NCBI GenBank assembly: GCA_024687845.1
Contig: JAILEL010000376.1
Span: 1-8,859, forward strand
Reading direction: 5' to 3'
Origin: Eubacterium sp.
Lineage (GTDB): Bacteria > Bacillota_A > Clostridia > Lachnospirales > Lachnospiraceae
DNA length: 8,859 nt
This document shows, one piece after another, positions 1 through 6,495 of the stretch. The notes beneath the pieces were generated by a model. The model saw only the letters and a list, made by a program, of their open reading frames with translations, made no database searches and was not told where the DNA came from. The position numbers and the translations under genes were made by a program. How positions within the stretch are numbered: the first letter of the stretch is position 1; the number at the start of each line of letters is the position of its first letter.

Positions 1-89
1 ATTATATCTGCGCCCAGCTTTTCGGCTATCTTTCCAGCTATAAGTTCTGAGTTTCCTTGCATTGAATAATATACAACGGCTGTTTTCAT
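1..89 (-). CDS. Flavodoxin, N-terminal part (cut by window edge)
   Basis: Only the first 29 codons lie in the window, and the gene continues past base 1. The reading begins MKTAVVYYSMQGNSELIAGK. A hydrophobic first beta strand is followed by the loop S9-x-x-G12-N13-S14, which fits the FMN phosphate-binding loop of short-chain flavodoxins. A helix with the flavodoxin-like IAEKLGAD ending comes next. Family knowledge: such proteins are small cytoplasmic FMN electron carriers. The ATG at 89 is preceded by AAGGAG at a 7-nt spacing. It starts 20 bp after the PadR stop on the same strand, so the two are probably co-transcribed and this flavodoxin may be a PadR-controlled gene. The C-terminal part and the exact subfamily cannot be seen. 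Confidence 0.8.
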   Translation of the reverse strand, partial: MKTAVVYYSMQGNSELIAGKIAEKLGADI

Positions 90-109
90 ATAATTTCTCC
101 TTTGATATT

Positions 110-652
110 CTAACTGTTCTTCAGTAGCTTCTTTGATTTTGCGCACCACTTAAGATACCCTTCATATGTATCAATCCCAAATGTGACTGTAAGGTAATAA
201 TATAAATGATCTTCTTCATCCAATACCTTCTCGAGATTAGATTTATAGAATTTCAAAATCTCAAGATCATGTCTGATACTCTCCTCAAATAATTCGATAT
301 TTCTGATCGTCACACTTCTATCTTCCACACCACCGAAATATAACTTGAGTAATGTTTCATACTTGAGTTCATTACTTACGCTTTCTTCATTCAGCCAGAC
401 TTTCAGAACATCTTTACCTTTGGGGGTCAGGTGGTAAGCAATCTTTTCTCTGCCACTTGTTTTATCGGATTTATTTCGCTTTACCAGCCCCTGCTCCTCC
501 ATAGCACTGAGAGCGGGATAAATACTTCCGAAGCTTCCTTTCCAGAAAAAGCTTATGTTTCCGTCTATAATTTTTTTGATATCATACCCTGTAAGGTCTT
601 CATGCGCCAGAAGTCCAAGTATGACCATATCAATTTTTCTGTCTTTTGCCAC
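110..652 (-). CDS. PadR-family transcriptional repressor
   Basis: This 180-residue protein has the PadR layout. An N-terminal winged helix-turn-helix (about residues 5-85) contains GYDIKKII (22-29), the recognition segment SFGSIYPALSAMEEQGLV (40-57) and the wing ending YHLTPKGK (73-80). A helical C-terminal dimerisation domain (about 90-175) follows. PadR proteins are dimeric cytoplasmic repressors that commonly control efflux pumps or detoxification genes and usually repress themselves. The start is a GTG at 652, with AGGAG 7 nt upstream. The gene lies just ahead of a flavodoxin on the same strand. It has a strong promoter overlapped by a perfect inverted repeat at 739-761, which fits autorepression. 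The divergent FtsX permease could be a second target, but I see no copy of the palindrome next to it. The family call is firm and the ligand unknown. Confidence 0.93.
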   Translation of the reverse strand: MAKDRKIDMVILGLLAHEDLTGYDIKKIIDGNISFFWKGSFGSIYPALSAMEEQGLVKRNKSDKTSGREKIAYHLTPKGKDVLKVWLNEESVSNELKYETLLKLYFGGVEDRSVTIRNIELFEESIRHDLEILKFYKSNLEKVLDEEDHLYYYLTVTFGIDTYEGYLKWCAKSKKLLKNS

Positions 653-738
653 AACAATTCTCCTACTTTATTTCCATACAATTTATGAATTCTTTGTCTC
701 ATAAACACTTATTTCTATATTAGTGATGCATGAGTCGT

Positions 739-761
739 TAATATATCATTTTGATATATTA
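739..761. promoter_or_regulatory. Perfect inverted repeat, likely PadR operator
   Basis: TAATATATCA (739-748) and TGATATATTA (752-761) form a perfect 10-bp inverted repeat around a 3-nt TTT centre. It overlaps the -10 box of the PadR promoter and covers the predicted start site near 751. A protein bound here would block transcription. PadR proteins usually bind dyads close to their own promoters, so autoregulation is the natural reading. Binding itself is inference. Confidence 0.65.
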
Positions 762-786
762 TGTCCGGTTCTATCAATTATGTCAA
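758..786 (-). promoter_or_regulatory. Sigma-A-type promoter of the PadR gene
   Basis: On the minus strand TTGACA (786-781) is a perfect -35. It is followed after exactly 17 nt by CATAAT (763-758), one base from the consensus -10. Transcription would start near 751, about 100 nt ahead of the GTG start of the PadR gene. The match in both boxes and spacing is the best in the window. Confidence 0.75.
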
Positions 787-835
787 GGTGTTTTTTTGTT
801 ACTATTCACAAGTATCATGAGATAAGTAAACAAAA

Positions 836-1000
836 AGTATAGGTGTTTCAACCGGCCGTCTCTCTCAGGCCACTTTAGTCGAAGCCGATAAGAATCTTTA
901 TTATTCTAAAGAGCACGGAAAAAACGCCGTGACATATACCGTCGACGGCGTCCCTACAATCATTTCATCAACTGAAGCCAATGATGTAACAGGGTTATAA
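836..1000 (+). pseudogene. GGDEF-domain (diguanylate cyclase) 3' remnant
   Basis: Reading the plus strand from 836 gives SIGVSTGRLSQ, then ADKNLYYSKEHGKNAVTYT, then a 20-residue tail ending at TAA (998-1000). This matches the end of a GGDEF domain: the SIGVS strand, the AD-x-x-LY-x-x-K helix and the G(R/K)N turn before the last strand. The GGDEF active-site motif and everything before it are missing. An in-frame TAA lies at 827-829 and there is no usable start or ribosome binding site. GC over 841-960 is 57/120, against about 20% in the 60 bases at 1021-1080, so the scar stands out from its flanks. The segment between SIGVS and ADKNLY is shorter than usual, which could mean an internal deletion. 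It cannot make an active cyclase. Confidence 0.8.
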
Positions 1001-1002
1001 TA

Positions 1003-1028
1003 ACAATCTTTCAAACATGAAAGATTGT
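1003..1028. repeat. 11-bp perfect palindrome after the GGDEF remnant
   Basis: ACAATCTTTCA (1003-1013) and TGAAAGATTGT (1018-1028) form a perfect 11-bp stem with an AACA loop. It begins 2 nt after the remnant's stop codon, the place of a terminator, but no T-run follows on either strand. It also touches the candidate -35 (1025-1030) of the FtsX permease, so an operator is an alternative. It could be the old hairpin of the lost cyclase gene. Its function is undecided. Confidence 0.5.
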
Positions 1029-1053
1029 AGAAATAAACTGGAAAGAATTATAT
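1025..1053 (+). promoter_or_regulatory. Candidate promoter of the FtsX permease
   Basis: TTGTAG (1025-1030) and TTATAT (1048-1053) are separated by 17 nt and sit about 50 nt ahead of the ATG at 1101. Both boxes are imperfect. The -35 lies inside the right arm of the 1003-1028 palindrome. A second small dyad, TTAACA (1066-1071) with TGTTAA (1080-1085), lies between promoter and start. This is the best candidate in the gap but only moderately supported. Confidence 0.35.
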
Positions 1054-1100
1054 GTTAATCTGTTTTTAACAAAATGAAATGTTAAAGGTAGGTTAATACA

Positions 1101-3002
1101 ATGTCAAACACCAGTAAAAAAGCAATTAAAAAACTTGCTTCAAGCTCCTTAAAGGTCAATGCAGGCAAGTACCTAGTAATGATGTCTTCAATCATTCTGA
1201 CAACAGTTCTCTTCTCATCACTTTTTACAATAGTAGGAAGTCTGTTGAGCGAGTTTAGACAGTCATCTATGGGACAGTATAATTACATTGATCCTGTAGC
1301 AACACTTGTGTGTGCAGCAGCAGTAATTATATTTATGTTCTCAGGTTATCTTATCATCTATAATATATTCGATCTGAATCTATTATCTGATATGAAAGAA
1401 TATGGCCTTCTTAAAACTATCGGAACTTCGGGAAAGCAGATACGATACATGGTAAAACTCAGAACAAGGTTTATATGTCTCATAGCCATACCAATTGGTC
1501 TGATAATCGGTTGTGGAATCGGCGGATGGCTTCTTCCCATGATTGGAAAATACATCAATACAGTAGGCGCAGACAAAGGTCATGTTCATATGAACATAGG
1601 GATTATTCTCTTTACAACAGCTTTTTCCTATCTTACTGTAGCCATGAGTGCTAGAAAACCATGCCGAAAGGTATCTAAGATATCTCCAATTGAAGCTTCA
1701 CGTTTCACAGGAATCCTGAAGAAAAATGGAAAACCTAAAAAAAGAACACTTTTAGTTGTTCTTTCTCTTACACTATCCCTTGTATTACTTAACAGTGCAT
1801 ATACACTTACAAATAGCTTCAATATTGATAATTATGCAGAAGAATTTGTAGCCAGTGACTTTTGTATTCAGGATGAACTTCTTGATAATGCAGGCGCAGC
1901 AGAAAAAAATATATGTGCAGTGGACAGCTCCTTTCTCACAGAACTTGGCAAACAGGATGGAGTTGAAGGTATTGGAAACTTATATGTTACTAATGGAGCC
2001 CATGAGTTTTCTCCCGAAGTCTGGGATGAGATTGAGAAGTACTTCTACTCAGATGAGATAGTAAAGATGCAGATTGAATCCTTTTACACAGACGAGGGTT
2101 ACTCACTTAATGACTATCTAAAAGAAATTCATAATAGTCGAACTATCGATGGTAATACTTATGGTATGGGCAGGCTTGCTGTAGAGAAGCTGAATGACGT
2201 TACAACCATGGATGGCACTACTAGCATTGACTGGGATAAATTTAGCTCAGGTAACTACATTCTCGCTGAAAGATGGCAATATGCAACTGATGGTTTTATT
2301 AACATCGTAAGTCCTGGAGACAAGATTGAAATAGAAGGAAAAGAATATACAGTATATGCATTGGTAGATATACCTATGATAATTGAGTATCCAGTATATC
2401 GTCCAATCGAATGTAACTTTATTCTTTCTGAAGACGAATATCTGTCGCATTATGGTGAGAGCAGTCCAATGCGTACACTTGTTGATGTAGAAGATGACAA
2501 CGAGGCAGATTTTGAAGAATGGATAAGCAGCTATTTAAAAAATACTCATCTCAGCTATACTTCTAAGCAGAGTGTAATAGAAGACAATAAATCCTTTGGA
2601 CAGCTTTTCGCAATAGCTGGAATCCTCATAGCTGTAATTCTTGGGATAATCGGTGTTATGAACTTCGGTAATACCATGATTGCTGCCATTATATCAAGAA
2701 GCCACGAGCTTGCCATGCTCGAAGCAGTGGGAATGACTGAAAAACAGCAAAAAAGAAGCCTTATAAATGAAGGCACAAGATACTTTATCTATACATCCAT
2801 ACTCACAGTAGTCCTGTCAAGCATTGTAAATGTATCCGCTGTAAAAACTTTCGTAAACAATCTTCCTATGTTTTCATGGCATTTCAGCCTTACATCACTT
2901 GTAGTATGTCTTCCTGTGATATTGATTATTATTCTTATAATCCCAATAATGGCATATAGAAGAATCAGAAGAATAAGTGTAGTCGACAGACTCCGCCAAT
3001 AA
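1101..3002 (+). CDS. FtsX-type ABC transporter permease, without adjacent ATPase
   Basis: This is a 633-residue membrane protein. TM1 (about 24-47) and a short outer loop lead into a first FtsX bundle (TM2 66-90, TM3 122-146, TM4 164-183). TM5 (216-236), a large outer domain (about 237-498) and a second bundle (TM6 500-524, TM7 560-578, TM8 595-618) follow. Each bundle carries the FtsX coupling motif, MKEYGLLKTIGTSGKQ (98-113) and SRSHELAMLEAVGMTEKQ (531-548). In MacB-like and BceB-like systems these contact an ATPase and transmit force to substrate handling outside the membrane. Here no MacB/BceA-type ATPase is encoded beside it; upstream lie only a GGDEF scar and PadR. The first outer loop is short, unlike MacB relatives, and eight TM helices fall short of BceB's ten. 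The ATG at 1101 has a weak AAAGGTAGG site ahead of it. Substrate unknown. Confidence 0.85.
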   Translation: MSNTSKKAIKKLASSSLKVNAGKYLVMMSSIILTTVLFSSLFTIVGSLLSEFRQSSMGQYNYIDPVATLVCAAAVIIFMFSGYLIIYNIFDLNLLSDMKEYGLLKTIGTSGKQIRYMVKLRTRFICLIAIPIGLIIGCGIGGWLLPMIGKYINTVGADKGHVHMNIGIILFTTAFSYLTVAMSARKPCRKVSKISPIEASRFTGILKKNGKPKKRTLLVVLSLTLSLVLLNSAYTLTNSFNIDNYAEEFVASDFCIQDELLDNAGAAEKNICAVDSSFLTELGKQDGVEGIGNLYVTNGAHEFSPEVWDEIEKYFYSDEIVKMQIESFYTDEGYSLNDYLKEIHNSRTIDGNTYGMGRLAVEKLNDVTTMDGTTSIDWDKFSSGNYILAERWQYATDGFINIVSPGDKIEIEGKEYTVYALVDIPMIIEYPVYRPIECNFILSEDEYLSHYGESSPMRTLVDVEDDNEADFEEWISSYLKNTHLSYTSKQSVIEDNKSFGQLFAIAGILIAVILGIIGVMNFGNTMIAAIISRSHELAMLEAVGMTEKQQKRSLINEGTRYFIYTSILTVVLSSIVNVSAVKTFVNNLPMFSWHFSLTSLVVCLPVILIIILIIPIMAYRRIRRISVVDRLRQ

Positions 3003-3019
3003 TTAAACCCAGAATAGTT

Positions 3020-3056
3020 TACAAGATTCCGCCATAAAGACGGAATCTTGTATTTT
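3020..3056 (+). terminator. Intrinsic terminator of the FtsX permease gene
   Basis: TACAAGATTCCG (3020-3031) and CGGAATCTTGTA (3041-3052) form a perfect 12-bp stem with a 9-nt loop, followed by TTTT (3053-3056). It begins 17 nt after the permease stop. The minus-strand side lacks a T-run, so it works mainly for the plus strand. It may still insulate the convergent kinase gene. Confidence 0.8.
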
Positions 3057-3071
3057 GTAAATTAATATTTA

Positions 3072-3977
3072 CTATTCTTTCTTAGCAAGCTTCAGGTCGA
3101 TTTCAAATGAATCGCCTTCCTGTTTTGCACTTATAGAACCATACATCATTTCCACAAAACTCTTGCAGATATAAAGTCCGAGCCCCGCTCCCCCCTTGGT
3201 TCTGGAAGAATCCTGCTGATAGAATCTGTCAAATATCTTATCCGTAGCGATATCCTCCGTAGCATCTGTAATTATTCTCAGCGTTACTGCAGGTGCTTCT
3301 TCAGACTCAATTACAAACTCCAGTCTTTTCTCTGAATATTTAACAGCATTGGATATAAGATTCTGAATTACTCTTTCCAGTTTCTTCTTATCTGCATATA
3401 CAAATATATTTTCTTCTGCCTGTTCAAAGACTGGCTCTATACCCTTTATATCGATTTCAGGGCTTTCTGAAAGAATCTCCTCACAAATGATTTCAGATAG
3501 ATTAACCTTATCCATCTGAACATTCACCTGACCGGATTCTATGAGAGAAAGCTCAAAGAAATCATTTACCAGCTTATTCAGATACTTAGCACGTTCAAGT
3601 GCTATCTCAATATTCGCATTTTTTTCAGAGGCGTCTTCTGTACGCTCTGCCACCTGAAGATAACCGATTATCGAAGTCAGCGGAGTTCTCATATCATGAG
3701 CTATCATAGTTATTGACTCCCTGATTTTCTTCTCATCCGCCTTTCCTTCAACCTTAATCTTCATTACGCTCTCATACAGACTATTTATCTGAATAATCAT
3801 CTTCTGCAAATCTCTATCGACAAAGTCAACGCTCATCTGATTATTATCAGGGTTATTTTTCATTTCAGTGGTTACACGTCTCATTTCCTTCTTCATCAGG
3901 AATATTTTTATAACCAAAAAGAGGATCACTATGTTTAGGAGAAATATTATAGCCCCCATGCTCATAAGTGTATTCAT
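3072..3977 (-). CDS. Sensor histidine kinase, small lantibiotic-system type
   Basis: This 301-residue kinase has one N-terminal membrane helix (about 6-28) and almost no outer sensing domain. The dimerisation/phosphoacceptor domain carries AHDMRTPLTSIIGYLQ with phospho-accepting H94. The ATPase domain has the N box NLISNAVKY (N206, N210), the F box FDRFY (249-253) and the G2 box GGAGLGLYI (262-270). The usual D-x-G-x-G of the G1 box reads DATEDI (238-243), with both glycines lost; a degenerate G1 is common in the small kinases of peptide-antibiotic ABC modules. Such kinases usually sense through their partner transporter or within the membrane. It is the last gene after ATPase and permease, and its cognate regulator is likely the OmpR protein at 5815-6495. 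The ATG at 3977 has AGGAGG 7 nt upstream. Signal unknown. Confidence 0.92.
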   Translation of the reverse strand: MNTLMSMGAIIFLLNIVILFLVIKIFLMKKEMRRVTTEMKNNPDNNQMSVDFVDRDLQKMIIQINSLYESVMKIKVEGKADEKKIRESITMIAHDMRTPLTSIIGYLQVAERTEDASEKNANIEIALERAKYLNKLVNDFFELSLIESGQVNVQMDKVNLSEIICEEILSESPEIDIKGIEPVFEQAEENIFVYADKKKLERVIQNLISNAVKYSEKRLEFVIESEEAPAVTLRIITDATEDIATDKIFDRFYQQDSSRTKGGAGLGLYICKSFVEMMYGSISAKQEGDSFEIDLKLAKKE

Positions 3978-4012
3978 AAATGAACCTCCTCTTCTAATCT
4001 TCTAATACAATA

Positions 4013-4051
4013 TACCAAGGAGTTTTATAATAAGCAATAAACCCCTTGGTA
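4013..4051 (-). other. Long hairpin between permease and kinase genes
   Basis: TACCAAGG (4013-4020) and CCTTGGTA (4044-4051) are perfect 8-bp arms. The stem continues inward on the minus-strand RNA through one G-U pair and GUUU/AAAC plus AU pairs with a single bulged A, leaving a loop of about 8 nt. It lies in the 85-bp gap before the kinase. The sequence after it on the minus strand (TATTGTATTAG) is only weakly U-rich. A partial terminator or an RNA-processing/stability element that lowers kinase expression is plausible. Confidence 0.55.
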
Positions 4052-4062
4052 CATTTTGTCTA

Positions 4063-4785
4063 CTAGTTTGATACATCTCTCCTGTTGAAGATTACAGATG
4101 TAACCGTTACTATAATCACTGTAAATATTATTGCAATTGCAGCACAAGGTATCAGATCAGATGCTGCTGCACTCTTTGCAAAGCAGAAGAATGAATGCTC
4201 ATATATGTAATTACCATTGAAAACATTTCTTAGAACATTACCAGCAATTGTTGAAGTAATAACACAGGCAAATATTGCCGAATATACATTTCCACATATA
4301 ACTGTTATAAACACATAAAATGAACTAAATGCTAGTATCTGAAGTGCAACAACACCCAGCCATACAATATCCGTTACGCCAAAGCCTTCAAAGGAATATC
4401 CAAAGGTCTTACCAAATGTAGCAAGCTGTGAAATTATCAGAAATATGTGAATAATAAATGTAAGTACACTTACAGCCATTATTCTTGAAACGATCATAGT
4501 CCATCTCTTATTCCCGGTTACAATAGCTCTATGCAGGGTTCTGTTAGTAAAATCAATTCCTACATACCATGATATAAGCATTCCATATAAGAAAGAGAAC
4601 GAACAATCCTGAACAGAGTCAATGAAGCCATCATGCATATTGCCATAACCCCAATAATCTATAGCAGCCTGTTTTAACCCAGTCACTGACCCACTTATGG
4701 CTATAAGTATCATAATACCAATACATACATAAAATGGTATAAACCTCTTCATCTTAAAACTCTCTATCTTGAACTGATTAAACAT
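4063..4785 (-). CDS. ABC-2 type transporter permease
   Basis: Counted from the ATG at 4785, this is a 240-residue protein with about six membrane helices (near 14-36, 60-77, 100-121, 138-160, 163-182 and 209-233). After TM2 it carries DFTNRTLHRAIVTGNKR (78-94). This is the D/E-F-x-x-x-T-L/I ... G-x-x-R cytoplasmic motif of ABC-2 permeases, thought to couple to the ATPase. Length and layout fit BcrB/LanE/LanG-type permeases that remove peptide antibiotics from the membrane. A GTG at 4794 is in frame but overlaps the AGGAGG itself. The ATG at 4785 sits 8 nt after it and is the likely start. It overlaps the ATPase stop by 8 bp, so translation is coupled. Only one permease is present, so it would act as a homodimer. 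Substrate unknown. Confidence 0.85.
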   Translation of the reverse strand: MFNQFKIESFKMKRFIPFYVCIGIMILIAISGSVTGLKQAAIDYWGYGNMHDGFIDSVQDCSFSFLYGMLISWYVGIDFTNRTLHRAIVTGNKRWTMIVSRIMAVSVLTFIIHIFLIISQLATFGKTFGYSFEGFGVTDIVWLGVVALQILAFSSFYVFITVICGNVYSAIFACVITSTIAGNVLRNVFNGNYIYEHSFFCFAKSAAASDLIPCAAIAIIFTVIIVTVTSVIFNRRDVSN

Positions 4786-5701
4786 TTCTTTCACCTCCTG
4801 TAATACTCATAAAATACTCTTCTAGTGTCATTTCTTTTTCTGAAAGTTCCGATACGACTATCTGGGCCTGCATCAGGTAACCAGCAAGTTCCGCCTTCAT
4901 TTCAGGTTTTCCATATATCTTAACTGTATCATCGGCCACTACATTATAAGCTGTATCTGGAAAATGCTTTTCAAGTATTGTCACAGTCTCAGGAATATTA
5001 CTATCCTTAACCAGGATATACTGACTACATTTCTCTTCCAGTTCCTCATGAGTCGTTGTCTCTATAATTCTTCCTTTATGTATAAAGATAAAATCCGTTG
5101 CCAGAAGATATAGTTCACTTAAGATATGGCTTGATACGAATATCGTACATTCCTGCTGCTCATTTATCTTCTTCAGCATGTTTCTGAGCGTTACTATATT
5201 CTTAGGATCAAGACCATTTATGGGCTCGTCCAGTATAAGAAACTTAGGATTTCCTATCATCGCCATAGCTATACCAAGTCTCTGCTTCATACCCATGGAA
5301 AGCTTCTTTGCTTTCTTTTTAGAACTTTCCTGGAGGCCAACCATTTCAATCATTCTATCAGTTGCAGACGTATCAGGATTTCCAACCAATATTCTCTGAA
5401 TTTCCACGTTCTGTCTGACAGAATAGTTTGGATAGAGGTAAGGACCCTCAATCATAGTTCCGACAAGCTTACGTTTGTTTTCTATAGCACCTTTCTCTGT
5501 TTCTCCCATCAGTGTCATATCTCCTGATGTAGGAAATGTAAGACCGGCTATCAGTTTCATAAATGTACTCTTCCCTGCACCATTCTCACCTATGAAGCCG
5601 TAAATATGATTCTTTTTTAATGTGATACTTGCATTATCAAGAGCAACCTGATTTCTATATTTCTTTGTAAGATTTCTTGTTTCAAGAATTACATCACTCA
5701 T
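4778..5701 (-). CDS. ABC transporter ATP-binding protein, BcrA/LanF type
   Basis: This 307-residue ATPase has Walker A GENGAGKST (38-46), signature LSMGMKQ (134-140), Walker B FLILDEP (154-160) with catalytic E159, and switch histidine H192 in SSHIL. The Q-loop region reads MIEGPYLYPNYS (83-94), with glutamate in place of the usual glutamine. An IE-x-P-x-x-YPN segment is typical of bacitracin and lantibiotic immunity ATPases, which also share the length of about 300 residues. A C-terminal region of about 90 residues follows the nucleotide-binding domain. It would energise the ABC-2 permease encoded by the next, overlapping gene. The ATG at 5701 follows GGAAAGGA with a 10-nt A-rich spacer. It has its own candidate promoter, with a direct repeat, after the terminator of the regulator gene. 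The resistance role is inferred from family resemblance. Confidence 0.93.
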   Translation of the reverse strand: MSDVILETRNLTKKYRNQVALDNASITLKKNHIYGFIGENGAGKSTFMKLIAGLTFPTSGDMTLMGETEKGAIENKRKLVGTMIEGPYLYPNYSVRQNVEIQRILVGNPDTSATDRMIEMVGLQESSKKKAKKLSMGMKQRLGIAMAMIGNPKFLILDEPINGLDPKNIVTLRNMLKKINEQQECTIFVSSHILSELYLLATDFIFIHKGRIIETTTHEELEEKCSQYILVKDSNIPETVTILEKHFPDTAYNVVADDTVKIYGKPEMKAELAGYLMQAQIVVSELSEKEMTLEEYFMSITGGERNV

Positions 5702-5745
5702 TTTTTTATGTTCCTTTCCTTTTGATGATGCAAGTATATGCTAGG

Positions 5746-5774
5746 AGTATAAGATAATTATTCAACAATTCTAA
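5746..5774 (-). promoter_or_regulatory. Candidate promoter of the ABC transporter genes
   Basis: On the minus strand TATACT (5751-5746) is a good -10. TTAGAA (5774-5769), 17 nt upstream, is a poor -35, as expected of an activator-dependent promoter. It lies between the regulator's terminator and the ATPase start and overlaps the direct repeat at 5770-5788. The predicted start is near 5739, giving a leader of about 38 nt. Confidence 0.5.
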
Positions 5775-5788
5775 AGAAAATCTAAAGA
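5770..5788. promoter_or_regulatory. Direct repeat, likely OmpR-type response-regulator site
   Basis: TCTAAAGA occurs at 5770-5777 and again at 5781-5788, an exact repeat with an 11-bp period. On the coding strand it reads TCTTTAGA twice. OmpR-family regulators bind as head-to-tail dimers to repeats about one helical turn apart, just upstream of or overlapping the -35. The proximal copy overlaps the candidate -35 of the ATPase promoter. The regulator encoded just upstream is the natural ligand; binding is inference. Confidence 0.55.
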
Positions 5789-5795
5789 TTAATAG

Positions 5796-5833
5796 CAACA
5801 AAAGAATACCGCCTCTACTTTGAAAGGCGGTAT
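5796..5833 (-). terminator. Intrinsic terminator overlapping the response-regulator stop
   Basis: On the minus strand ATACCGCCT and AGGCGGTAT (plus positions 5825-5833 and 5806-5814) form a perfect 9-bp stem rich in GC. It is followed by the U-rich tail TCTTTTGTT. The stop codon of the response regulator (5817-5815) lies in the loop. It would stop or reduce read-through from the regulator gene into the ATPase gene. Confidence 0.75.
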
Positions 5834-6495
5834 CCCATTCCATAAACTGTATCTATATATGGTTCATCAGTTACCTTCGCAATCTTCTTGCGAAGATTAC
5901 TCATATGAACATTCATGGTATTATCATCTGACAGGTATTCATCGCCTGTGATACTCTCAAAGATATTTCTCTTCGAAAATACTTTATTGGGGTTATTCAG
6001 CATCAGCTCCAGGATGCCATATTCCATAGTGGTACAAGTGAGTTCCTCCTCTCCTATGAAGATTCTCTTGGATTCTGTATCAAGCGTCAGGTTCTTATAC
6101 TTTAACTGATTTGAACCTTTAGCCTCTCCTGTACGCCTAAGTACTGCTTCTATTCTAAGGATTACTTCGTCCACATCAAATGGCTTACTGATATAATCAT
6201 CTGCTCCCAGACGAAGAAGTTCTATACGATTGATAACTTCATTTTTAGCAGATAGAACTATAGCTGGAGTATTCTTAGTCTTTCTAAGCTCCGCCAAAAC
6301 TTCTTCACCAGTCTTCTTCGGAAGCATTAGATCCAGAAGTATCATTTCATACTCCTTATCCAATGCTTTAGAAAGACCTTCCACTCCATCAAGTGCACTA
6401 TCCGTCTCAAAACCATTATCTGATAAAACCTTACATAGAAGGTTATTTATCATTGCATCATCTTCAATAACTAGAATCACAGATTTATCCCCCAT
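5815..6495 (-). CDS. OmpR-family response regulator
   Basis: This 226-residue protein has a receiver domain (about 5-120) followed by an OmpR/PhoB winged helix (about 130-226). Receiver residues are intact: acidic pair D12/D13, phospho-accepting D55 in LLDLMLPK, S82 and K104 in SKPFD. The effector shows TMEYGILELML and the recognition-wing end VYGMGYRL. It is most likely phosphorylated by the kinase at 3072-3977 and probably activates the ABC genes from the 11-bp-period repeat downstream. The ATG at 6495 is fixed because an in-frame TGA immediately precedes it, yet there is no good ribosome binding site. A TATAAA element (6531-6526) without a clear -35 lies in the 43-bp gap to DUF3021. Low-efficiency or coupled translation is possible. 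Confidence 0.94.
   Translation of the reverse strand: MGDKSVILVIEDDAMINNLLCKVLSDNGFETDSALDGVEGLSKALDKEYEMILLDLMLPKKTGEEVLAELRKTKNTPAIVLSAKNEVINRIELLRLGADDYISKPFDVDEVILRIEAVLRRTGEAKGSNQLKYKNLTLDTESKRIFIGEEELTCTTMEYGILELMLNNPNKVFSKRNIFESITGDEYLSDDNTMNVHMSNLRKKIAKVTDEPYIDTVYGMGYRLSK

Noticed and set aside
431..688. Plus-strand open frame over the PadR gene start
   Set aside because: It is antisense to a well-supported PadR gene, has no good ribosome binding site and no recognisable protein features.
3020..3052. Bidirectional terminator also serving the kinase gene
   Set aside because: The stem is symmetrical, but the minus-strand side is followed by AACTATTCT without a T-run, so only the plus-strand function is supported.
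4786..4794. GTG start for the ABC-2 permease
   Set aside because: The GTG overlaps the AGGAGG, so it cannot be used with it. The ATG at 4785 is 8 nt away.
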